Below, one piece after another: positions 1 through 6,535 of a stretch of 7,429 nucleotides of DNA. This stretch comes from Saprospiraceae bacterium. Lineage in GTDB: Bacteria; Bacteroidota; Bacteroidia; Chitinophagales; Saprospiraceae. Under the pieces are notes generated by a model that did not search any database, was not told the DNA's origin, and worked only from the letters and a program-made list of their open reading frames with translations. The stretch is taken from the NCBI GenBank assembly GCA_015494245.1, contig WGBN01000385.1:1-7429 (forward strand), in the 5' to 3' direction. The position numbers and the translations under genes are program-made. The number at the start of each line of letters is the position of its first letter. Position 1 is the stretch's first letter.

Positions 1-790
1 GCCTGAGGTCGAAAGAGTGGGTGTTGTCAATCCACTTGGTGCCTCCGAGGCCGAAGATGAAGCCGGTTTCTTTGGCGCCGTAGTCGTCGGTCAGCCGGTA
101 GAGGTCGGTATAGACTTTGTAGTTGATGTCGCCGGCGGTGGGCACGCTATTGAAGAGCGCACCTCCGGCGCTGATCATGTTGAAGCGCTGGCGCACATCG
201 GCAGCGAGCACGCTGGTGTCTTTAAAAGCCGGGTCGAAGTTGTAGCCGTAATAATAAGGCGTGTTCTGATCGAAGGCGAGATGGCCGTTGATGCCGAAGC
301 CCTGGTCGAAGTAGTAGTTGCCGTCTCCGCCGATGCGCAGTTTGGAGAAGCGCTGGTTTTCGAGCTTCTTGCTGTTGTTGGCAGAGTGGTGGTTGAGGAA
401 GAGGGTAAAGTCGTATTTGTCCTTTTCCGCATAGTGGTAAGAGGCATCGGCATAGAGCGCTGAGGGCAGGCCTCCGCCGGCTTTGACGTGGCCTTTATAT
501 ACGGGGTTGAGCTTATCGCCTCTAAACCTCAGGGGCCGGATACGCGGAGCGGGGTAATCCACTTCTATGGTTTTTGGCGGCAGGTGATAGGCGCCGTGAA
601 TGCGGGCCGTATCCGGCGGAGGCAATTCCGGCAGGACCGCGATGCGCTCGGCATCCATGAGTTTGGCCTCAAAGTGTTTGACGACAGTAACGTCTTCGGT
701 GGGCAGCTCATCCTGGGCCCGGGCAACATTTGCCGAAAGGCTGAAGAAAATCAAGAAGAGCAGTACCCCTGTTTTTTTGAACGTTTGCAT
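1..790 (-). CDS. Outer-membrane beta-barrel protein, partner of the TPR protein (partial; 3' end outside window)
   Basis: This is the N-terminal 263 codons of a longer gene, open to the window edge. Seen: an ATG at 788-790, then a signal peptide (MQTFKK, a hydrophobic stretch at residues 8-21, and probable cleavage after ARA at 23-25). The short segment at 33-50 (DVTVVKHFEAKLMDAERI) is followed by a Pro-rich linker (53-90). From about residue 96 come alternating aromatic/polar strands rich in Tyr, Asn and Gly, typical of an outer-membrane barrel. No CarboxypepD_reg-like domain or TonB plug is visible before the barrel. Known, from memory: Bacteroidota carry a family usually labelled TonB-dependent receptor, with a similar VVKxF...DA.(R/K)I segment, next to a ~1000-residue TPR gene. 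The start lies 13 bp after the TPR stop codon, with an A-rich leader and no clear Shine-Dalgarno, so the two genes are probably co-transcribed. Inferred: outer-membrane location and partnership with the TPR protein. The substrate is unknown. Confidence 0.8.
   Translation of the reverse strand, partial: MQTFKKTGVLLFLIFFSLSANVARAQDELPTEDVTVVKHFEAKLMDAERIAVLPELPPPDTARIHGAYHLPPKTIEVDYPAPRIRPLRFRGDKLNPVYKGHVKAGGGLPSALYADASYHYAEKDKYDFTLFLNHHSANNSKKLENQRFSKLRIGGDGNYYFDQGFGINGHLAFDQNTPYYYGYNFDPAFKDTSVLAADVRQRFNMISAGGALFNSVPTAGDINYKVYTDLYRLTDDYGAKETGFIFGLGGTKWIDNTHSFDLR
728..741 (+). repeat. Dispersed 14-base motif, copy 1 (A variant)
   Basis: Reads ATTTGCCGAAAGGC on the plus strand. It lies in the signal-peptide region of the barrel gene, where the minus strand encodes LSAN. 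The core GCC-GAAA-GGC can form a short stem with a GNRA-type loop. Confidence 0.55.
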
Positions 791-803
791 GGATATTGTT
801 TTT

Positions 804-3800
804 TTAGTTTTCGTCTTCGAGCATGAAGTCGTCGCCGGTGTCAATACGGCTGCCTGAAGCGGCGGCGGCATTGAGTTTGTCGAGCTTGGCTTTGGCCTCA
901 TCAATGATTTCCTGTTCGCCGTGGTAGCCTTCGAGTATGGCTTCGAGTACGGCGCGGGCGCTGAGCAGGTCGCCCATGTCGGCGTAGGTATCGGAGAGCA
1001 CGATGAGGGTGCGGGCGATCCAGTCGTCGTAGCCCGACATTTCCTGGATGGCCTTGTTGCAGAAGGCCTCGCACTCGGTCAGCTTGCGTTGCTGGTAGAG
1101 GATGGAGGCGATGAGGTAGCGGGCTTCGGCGGCCTCGTCCTCATTGCTGAGTTTGATGACGTCGTCGAAGGCGCTGCGTGCGGCCTCAAAATCCTTGTTG
1201 TCGTAGGCGATTTTGCCGATGTAGAAATTGGCAATGGCCTTTTGCTCGGGCGTAGCCTGGGGGTTGTTGGCGACCTTGTTGGCCATCTCATAGACGGCCG
1301 ATACGTCGTTGATGCGGTAGGCGCTTTGCAGGGCGCCGAGCTGGGCTTTGTAGCGGTCTTCCTCGTTTTCGGCCACCTGCTCCCAGGCCGAGAAGTATTC
1401 GTAGGATTTGTGGTAATCCTTTTTGTGGTTGTAGGCGATGAGAGCTGCCAGCTCGAGGGCCTGAGCGTAGTAGCGGTTTTGCCCGCGTTGGATGACCCAG
1501 TCGAAGTCTTCGAGTGCAGCGTCGTACTGCTTGAGCTCAAAGTAGCTGATGCCGCGGTGGAAGTGCGCTTGCAGGCGGTTGCGGCCGTTGGGGAATTTTC
1601 GCAGGTAAGAGGTGAAGGCATCTACGGCCCGGGAGTACTCGCCATTGAGGTATTGCGATTCGGCGGATTTAAAGTTGAGGGAGTCCTGTGCGTAGCTGTC
1701 CACCTCGTAGCCCGGGATGGTTTGCAGGAAGCGGAAATAGCCGTCGGGGTCGCCGAGATTTTCCACATAGATTTCTTCGAGGGCAACCAGGGCGTCGTTG
1801 GCTTCCTGTGGGCTGGGGTTGTGGGCAAAGACCTGTTTGTAGTACTCGATGGCCGTTTGCAAATTGCCCTGGTTGAAGCTGATGAGGCCGAGGCGCAGGT
1901 AGGCCTGCACCACGAGGTCGGATTTGTTGCGGTAGTCGTTGACCAGTTTTCGCAGGGGCGTGATGGCCTTGTTGAGCTGGCCTATTTCGTGGTAGGTAAC
2001 GCCGAGGGAGAAGAGCGCATCGTCGGCATAGGGGGAGTCGGGATATTTTTCGACGATGTCTTCGAGGGCGAGGATTTTGTTGGTGGTGTGTCCGCGCAGG
2101 CCTTCGATGAGGGCTTTTTGATAGAGGGCATAGACGAAGCCCGGGTATTTGTTTTTGACGGCCTCGTCGTAGTAGGTGATGGCCTCGTTGTAGCGGTTGC
2201 GTTTGAAGTAGCAGTCGGCGGCGCGCAGGGTGGCATCGCCCAGCACTTTGTCTTTGATGTACACATTGCTGATGAAGGGGCGGTTGCGCCGGATGCCGCT
2301 GCGGGCCTCTTCGAATTCCTTGCCGGCCTGTGGGTAATTTTCGAGTTTGAGGTAGTTGTAGCCCTGGGTGTAGTGCCCCATGAAGATGGAGGATTCGTCG
2401 GGCAATTTGTTTTGGGCTTGCGCCAAAATGAAGTACTGGTTGAGCAGTTTGATGCTCTCCTCGTAGCGTTGTTCGCGGTGCAGAATGTCGGCCAGCCAGT
2501 ACAGGCAGGAGGCTTTGATGTCGAGTTTGACCGGCTCGCTGTTGGAGAGGATGAAGGCTTGGCGGGCCTCTTCAAATTGCCCTTCGCGGTAGAGTTGCAG
2601 GCCGTGCAGGTAAGCTACTTTTTGCAGGGCTTCGCGCAGCTTGGGTGTTTTGGTGGGGAGGTTTTGAATGAGTTGCAGGGCCTTGGCGTAGTCGTTGGTT
2701 TTGAGGAATACATCGCTGAGCAGGGAGAGGGCTTCCTCGTAGTGATGGGAGCTCGGCGGAATGCTTTGCAGGGCGGTGAGTGCAGCGCGGTCGAAGCCCA
2801 GTTCGTAGGAGAGTTTGGCGTAGTTGAAGAGGGCTTCTTCGCGTATTTCGGGATCGTAGTTCATGTTTTTGGCTTTCGCCAAAGCTGCCCTGGCCTGAGA
2901 TTTTTTGTGGAGTTTGAGGTAGCAGTCGGCCAGGTAGTAGAGGGCGTATTGGCCGAGTTTGGAGTCCACATCGGCCAGTTCTTCGAAGTTGCGGGCGGCG
3001 CTTTCGTATTTGCCGGCCTGGTATTGGGTGTAGGCCAGTTGATAGAACTCTTCTTCTTTCATGCGGCCGCTGCGTTCGGCGTAATACTCCAGCAGCGGCA
3101 GGGCTTTTTCGTAATCGCCGAGCTCGAAATAGGCTTGTCCGACGAGTTGGTGCAGTTCGTTTTGCTTGCGCACGCGGCCGTCCTGCAGCTTGGGCTCGGC
3201 ATAGTCAATGAGGGCCTGATATTTGCCTTGAGCGAAATAAATCTGGCTGATGTAATAGGGGATGTGTGCTTTGTAGCGACGCGATTTTTCAGCTATGCGA
3301 AAGCTCTTGACGGCATCTTCGTAGTCGCCCTGGAAGAAGGCGCAGAGGCCGTAGTAGTAATTGGTGGGGTAGTACCACTTGGTGTTTTCCAGGTTTTTGA
3401 CCATGCGGAAGTTTTCGCGTGCTGCCGAAAACTTCTTTTTGACGAAGAAGGCATAGCCCATTTTGAAGCGCACTTCGGCCCTTTGCTCGGGGCTGAGTTG
3501 ATAGCTGGGAATGCGCGAGAAATAGGTAACGGCCTTCTGGTAGTCTTTGGCGTTGAAGTAGAAATTGGCCAGCTCGATGAGGGCCTGGTCGGCGATGGGG
3601 TCGGGCGCATTGCGGCCTATGAAGTCGAGCATGAGTATTTCGCCTTGCGGCAAATGCAATCGCACCATGCACTTGGCGTAGCCCAGTTCGGAGCGCTTTT
3701 GCAGTTGTTCGTACATGGCGGCTTCGGGTGGCGCCGGCGTTTTCAGCACTTGCTGATAGACTTCGGCCGCTTCGGCGAAGACGCCCTGCTCGAACAGTTG

Positions 3801-3911
3801 TTCGGCTTTTTCAAAGGTGGCGAGTAAGTCGGCATAAGTGGCCGTTTGTTGGGCTGCCAGGGGCCATGAGAGGAGGCAGAAGGCGAGCCATATCAAGCGT
3901 GTCGTTTTCAT
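804..3911 (-). CDS. Large exported tetratricopeptide-repeat protein (1035 aa)
   Basis: The protein begins with a Sec signal peptide (MKTTR, hydrophobic residues 6-19, likely cleavage after LAA at 18-20). There is no lipobox Cys, so a soluble periplasmic protein is likely. Almost all the rest is helical TPR repeat. Clear units lie near 111-133, 148-170, 184-206, 255-277, 290-312, 393-414, 513-534, 561-583, 631-653, 669-691, 785-807, 897-919 and 931-953, with the usual G/A-x2-Y/F...G-x-Y-x2-A pattern. A segment at 716-735 (ENLGDPDGYFRFLQTIPGYE) interrupts the repeats and resembles a characteristic block of the ~1000-residue Bacteroidota TPR family. The C-terminus (1019-1035) is acidic and probably disordered. 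It follows rocD by 38 bp and precedes the barrel gene by 13 bp. Inferred: a scaffold or adaptor for the downstream outer-membrane protein. The precise function is unknown. The coding strand avoids TTA, CTA and TCA codons so strictly that the opposite strand stays open for 968 codons. Confidence 0.93.
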   Translation of the reverse strand: MKTTRLIWLAFCLLSWPLAAQQTATYADLLATFEKAEQLFEQGVFAEAAEVYQQVLKTPAPPEAAMYEQLQKRSELGYAKCMVRLHLPQGEILMLDFIGRNAPDPIADQALIELANFYFNAKDYQKAVTYFSRIPSYQLSPEQRAEVRFKMGYAFFVKKKFSAARENFRMVKNLENTKWYYPTNYYYGLCAFFQGDYEDAVKSFRIAEKSRRYKAHIPYYISQIYFAQGKYQALIDYAEPKLQDGRVRKQNELHQLVGQAYFELGDYEKALPLLEYYAERSGRMKEEEFYQLAYTQYQAGKYESAARNFEELADVDSKLGQYALYYLADCYLKLHKKSQARAALAKAKNMNYDPEIREEALFNYAKLSYELGFDRAALTALQSIPPSSHHYEEALSLLSDVFLKTNDYAKALQLIQNLPTKTPKLREALQKVAYLHGLQLYREGQFEEARQAFILSNSEPVKLDIKASCLYWLADILHREQRYEESIKLLNQYFILAQAQNKLPDESSIFMGHYTQGYNYLKLENYPQAGKEFEEARSGIRRNRPFISNVYIKDKVLGDATLRAADCYFKRNRYNEAITYYDEAVKNKYPGFVYALYQKALIEGLRGHTTNKILALEDIVEKYPDSPYADDALFSLGVTYHEIGQLNKAITPLRKLVNDYRNKSDLVVQAYLRLGLISFNQGNLQTAIEYYKQVFAHNPSPQEANDALVALEEIYVENLGDPDGYFRFLQTIPGYEVDSYAQDSLNFKSAESQYLNGEYSRAVDAFTSYLRKFPNGRNRLQAHFHRGISYFELKQYDAALEDFDWVIQRGQNRYYAQALELAALIAYNHKKDYHKSYEYFSAWEQVAENEEDRYKAQLGALQSAYRINDVSAVYEMANKVANNPQATPEQKAIANFYIGKIAYDNKDFEAARSAFDDVIKLSNEDEAAEARYLIASILYQQRKLTECEAFCNKAIQEMSGYDDWIARTLIVLSDTYADMGDLLSARAVLEAILEGYHGEQEIIDEAKAKLDKLNAAAASGSRIDTGDDFMLEDEN
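3642..3655 (-). repeat. Dispersed 14-base motif, copy 2 (C variant)
   Basis: Reads ATTTGCCGCAAGGC on the minus strand, one base different from the A variant and in the opposite orientation. It lies in the TPR gene, where it encodes part of HLPQGE. The identity with the copy at 7235-7248 extends to 19 bases. Confidence 0.5.
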
Positions 3912-3949
3912 AAGTTTGATTCGCTGTTTGCGTGATGGTACTTTACTTT

Positions 3950-5236
3950 TTACGGGCGCTCAAAGGTACGGACTGTCTGCTCGATGATGCGGCAGCAGTC
4001 TATGATTTGTTCTTCGGTGATGGTCAGCGGGGGGGCGAAGCGGATGATGTTGCCATGCGTGGGCTTGGCGAGCAATCCGTTTTCGGCCAGGGCGAGGCAG
4101 AGCTGCCAGGCGGTGCTGCTTTCGGGGGTGTCGTTGATGAGCAGGGCGTTGAGCAGGCCTTTGCCGCGCACGCCTTTGAGGAGTTTGGGGAAGGCTTCGA
4201 CCAGCGCCTGCATTTTTTCGCGGAAGATCTTTCCGAGGCGGCGGGCGTTTTGAGGCAGCTTTTCGTCCTGAATGATTTCGAGGGCTTCCACGGCAACGGC
4301 ACAGGCGAGGGGATTGCCTCCGTAGGTGCTGCCGTGGGTGCCGGGTGTGATGACTTCCATGATGGCGTCATCGGCCAGTACGGCGGAGACGGGGTACATG
4401 CCTCCGGAGAGGGCCTTGCCGAGGATGAGGATGTCGGGGCGGATGTAGGTAGGGCCGCGTTCGCAGCGGCCTTCGCAGGAGCAATCTCCGCAGACGGCCA
4501 GCAGGCTGCCGCTGCGTCCGATGCCGGTTTGGATTTCGTCGGCTATGAAGAGTACCTGGTGTTGGCGGCAGAGAGCAGCGGCTTCGCGCAGGAAGTTTTC
4601 AGGCGGTACGACTACGCCGGCTTCGCCCTGAATGGGCTCGACGAGGAAACCCGCCACGCGCTTTCCGTGTTCTTCCAGCATTTGCCGAAAGGCATCTGTA
4701 TCTCCATAAGGTATGGAGAGGAACCCCGGGGTGTAGGGCCCGAAGTGGCCTTTGGCATCGGGGTCGCTGGAGAAGGAGATGATGGTTACCGTGCGTCCGT
4801 GGAAGTTTTGCCCGCAGACGATGATGAGGGCTTCGTCTTCGGGGATTTGCTTTTTCTCGTAGCCCCACTTGCGGCATATTTTGATGGCCGTTTCCACGGC
4901 TTCGGCTCCGGTGTTCATGGGGAGGAGTTTGTCGAAGCCGAAGAGCTCGGTGGCGTATTTTTCATAGGGGCCCAGTTGGTCGTTGTGGAAGGCGCGGGAG
5001 GTCAGGGCCAGGCGGGCGGCTTGTTCGCTCAGGGCCTTGACGAGGCGGGGGTGGCAATGCCCCTGGTTGACGGCAGAGTAGGCAGAGAGAAAGTCGTAGT
5101 ACTGCTTGCCGTTTACATCCCATACATAGACGCCTTCGCCCTTGGTGAGCACTACGGGCAGGGGGTGGTAGTTGTGGGCGCCGTGGCGGTTTTCGAGTTC
5201 GATGTAATAGGTAGCCTTGTTTTGTACTTCTTGCAT
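3950..5236 (-). CDS. rocD: Ornithine aminotransferase (ornithine--oxo-acid transaminase), class III PLP enzyme
   Basis: The enzyme transfers the delta-amino group of L-ornithine to 2-oxoglutarate, giving glutamate 5-semialdehyde and glutamate, which links arginine/ornithine breakdown to proline and glutamate. It is cytosolic. With the ATG at 5236 the protein has 428 residues. Diagnostic blocks resemble human OAT closely: GAHNYHPLPV (19-28), FLSAYSAVNQGHCHP (49-63), MNTGAEA (107-113), NFHGRT (144-149), EPIQGEAGVVVP (200-211), DEIQTG (233-238), the PLP lysine K274 in LGKALSGG, HGSTYGGNP (301-309) and IIRFAPPL (397-404). D233, Q236, K274 and R399 match human D263, Q266, K292 and R413. An upstream in-frame GTG at 5275 would add 13 residues. 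I prefer the ATG because family similarity starts just after it. Odd: 12 extra residues with four Cys (C249, C252, C254, C258) sit between the PLP-binding Asp and the Lys. It lies 76 bp after ald and 38 bp before the TPR gene. Confidence 0.95.
   Translation of the reverse strand: MQEVQNKATYYIELENRHGAHNYHPLPVVLTKGEGVYVWDVNGKQYYDFLSAYSAVNQGHCHPRLVKALSEQAARLALTSRAFHNDQLGPYEKYATELFGFDKLLPMNTGAEAVETAIKICRKWGYEKKQIPEDEALIIVCGQNFHGRTVTIISFSSDPDAKGHFGPYTPGFLSIPYGDTDAFRQMLEEHGKRVAGFLVEPIQGEAGVVVPPENFLREAAALCRQHQVLFIADEIQTGIGRSGSLLAVCGDCSCEGRCERGPTYIRPDILILGKALSGGMYPVSAVLADDAIMEVITPGTHGSTYGGNPLACAVAVEALEIIQDEKLPQNARRLGKIFREKMQALVEAFPKLLKGVRGKGLLNALLINDTPESSTAWQLCLALAENGLLAKPTHGNIIRFAPPLTITEEQIIDCCRIIEQTVRTFERP
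4680..4693 (+). repeat. Dispersed 14-base motif, copy 3 (A variant)
   Basis: Reads ATTTGCCGAAAGGC on the plus strand, identical to the copies at 728-741 and 6788-6801. It lies inside rocD in a different codon register (minus strand encodes AFRQM), so shared protein sequence cannot explain the identity. Confidence 0.55.
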
Positions 5237-5312
5237 GCTTGGGGAAGGTTTTTGTAAGCGGGAAAGCCCCCGCACCAGACTTTAACGGCCGGGAGGGGGG
5301 CTATCGCATTTG

Positions 5313-6425
5313 TCAGAGGAACTTATTTACGTCTTCGAGCTCCAGGTCGAAGGCTTCGGCCACGGCTTTATAGACCACGTGGCCGTTGATGATGTTGAGG
5401 CCTTTTTTGAGGGCTTCGTCGCGGCGGCAGGCTTCCTGCCATCCGAGTTCGGCCAGTTTGATGGCGTAGGGCAGGGTGGCGTTGGTCAGGGCCGTGGTGG
5501 AGGTGTAGGGCACGGCTCCCGGCATGTTGGCCACGCAGTAGTGTACCACATCGTCTATGATAAAGATGGGGTCTTCGTGGGTGGTGGGCTTGCAGGTTTC
5601 TATGCAACCGCCTTGGTCCACGGCCACATCTACCATGACGGCTCCGGCGCGGATGTCTTTCAGCATGTCGCGGGTGATGAGCTTGGGCGCTTTGGCTCCG
5701 GGGATGAGCACGGCGCCGATGATCAGATCTACATTGGTGATGAGCTGTCGGATGTTGTACTCGTTGGAAAAGAGGGTAACCACGTTTTTGGGCATGATGT
5801 CGGCCAGGTAGCGCAGCCGCGGCAGGCTGATGTCGAGGATGAACACCTCGGCGCCCAGTCCGGCGGCCATTTTGGCGGCCTGGGTGCCCACGACGCCTCC
5901 GCCGAGGATGAGGACTCTGCCCGGAGGCACGCCCGGCACGCCGCCGAGCAGCACGCCGCGCCCTTTGGCGGGTTTTTCTAAGTACTTGGCGCCTTCCTGT
6001 ATGGCCATGCGGCCGGCCACTTCCGACATGGGGATGAGCAGCGGCAGGCTGCGGTCGGCCAACTCGACGGTTTCGTAGGCCAGGCAGACGGCTTTGCGCT
6101 CCATCATGGCTCTGGTGAGCGGCTCATAAGAGGCAAAGTGAAAGTAAGTAAAGATGAGTTGGTTTTCGCGGATGAGCTCGTACTCCGGTTCGATGGGCTC
6201 TTTGACCTTGACGATCATGTCTGCCCTGGCATAGACTTCGGCGGCAGTGTCCACGATGACGGCCCCGGCTTCGCGGTACTCGCCATCTTCGAAACCACTG
6301 CCTACACCGGCATTTTTTTCTACCAGCACTTCGTGGCCCCGCTTGGTCAATTCCATGACGCCGGCGGGGGTTCTCGCTACGCGGTTTTCATTGGTTTTGA
6401 TTTCCCTGGGAACTCCTATGATCAT
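5313..6425 (-). CDS. ald: Alanine dehydrogenase, NAD-dependent
   Basis: The enzyme catalyses L-alanine + NAD+ + H2O to pyruvate + NH4+ + NADH, reversibly, in the cytosol. The product is 370 residues, the normal family length. It opens with MIIGVPREIKTNENRVA and carries the expected active-site residues at canonical positions: R15, K75 and H96 (pyruvate/alanine binding and catalysis) and D270. A Rossmann dinucleotide-binding motif GGGVVG occupies 175-180, with an acidic residue D198 after the next strand, consistent with NAD preference. The N-terminal half also fits the AlaDh/PNT family that includes transhydrogenase alpha subunits, but the continuous length and the alanine-dehydrogenase block around 264-272 favour Ald. 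The frame stays open upstream to an ATG at 6593, but that would add 56 low-complexity residues and overlap the previous gene, so the start at 6425 is chosen. It is preceded by a -7 promoter element and a leader hairpin, and is probably the first gene of an ald-rocD-TPR-barrel transcript. Confidence 0.96.
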   Translation of the reverse strand: MIIGVPREIKTNENRVARTPAGVMELTKRGHEVLVEKNAGVGSGFEDGEYREAGAVIVDTAAEVYARADMIVKVKEPIEPEYELIRENQLIFTYFHFASYEPLTRAMMERKAVCLAYETVELADRSLPLLIPMSEVAGRMAIQEGAKYLEKPAKGRGVLLGGVPGVPPGRVLILGGGVVGTQAAKMAAGLGAEVFILDISLPRLRYLADIMPKNVVTLFSNEYNIRQLITNVDLIIGAVLIPGAKAPKLITRDMLKDIRAGAVMVDVAVDQGGCIETCKPTTHEDPIFIIDDVVHYCVANMPGAVPYTSTTALTNATLPYAIKLAELGWQEACRRDEALKKGLNIINGHVVYKAVAEAFDLELEDVNKFL

Positions 6426-6441
6426 GTTGTCTTTCGTTTTG

Positions 6442-6472
6442 AGGCCTGCTGTGGGGGTAGGCAGCCCGGCCT
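6442..6472 (-). promoter_or_regulatory. Imperfect hairpin in the ald leader
   Basis: In the predicted ald 5' leader the arms AGGCC/GGCCT (5 bp) and GCTG/CAGC (4 bp) pair, separated by a small internal loop (GG opposite one A) and closed by a 10-base loop. The structure ends 16 bases before the ATG. It has no downstream U-tract, so it is not a classic intrinsic terminator. It could affect translation or mRNA stability, or be incidental. Confidence 0.3.
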
Positions 6473-6499
6473 GAACTGTGTAATTGGGTTTGCGCGAAG

Positions 6500-6507
6500 C
6501 AAAAGTA
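6500..6507 (-). promoter_or_regulatory. Bacteroidota-type -7 promoter element for ald
   Basis: On the minus strand this reads TACTTTTG, an exact match to the Bacteroidota -7 consensus TAnnTTTG. It sits in the only sizeable intergenic gap of the window. Transcription would start roughly 5-8 bases downstream, leaving a leader of about 65-70 nt before the ald ATG at 6425. No strong -33 TTTG/TTG is seen at the right distance; the nearest candidate is TTCTG about 21 bases upstream. The call therefore rests on the -7 box and position. Confidence 0.5.
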
Positions 6508-6535
6508 AGAATATTTTGGTTTTGGGGGCAGAAGT

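Noticed and set aside
2868..2883. Perfect dyad TTTGGC-TTTC-GCCAAA inside the TPR gene as a regulatory site or terminator
   Set aside because: It lies well within the coding sequence for an Ala/Lys-rich stretch and has no U-tract. It is at most a diverged relative of the dispersed word.
921..3827. A 968-codon open frame on the plus strand, antisense to the TPR gene
   Set aside because: It is in exact codon-on-codon register with a clear TPR protein. Its translation is a V/F/G/E-rich composition without recognisable domains, and its openness follows from codon bias.
3912..3949. Separate promoter for the TPR gene in the 38-bp gap after rocD
   Set aside because: No TAnnTTTG element is present on the minus strand in this gap.
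3932..5257. A 441-codon open frame on the plus strand, antisense to rocD
   Set aside because: It is a codon-register mirror of an unmistakable ornithine aminotransferase, and its translation shows no family motifs.
5258..5273. Hairpin GCGGG-GGCTTT-CCCGC between ald and rocD as a terminator
   Set aside because: It has only a 5-bp stem and no following U-tract on the minus strand, so it is unlikely to stop transcription. An effect on rocD translation is possible but unsupported.
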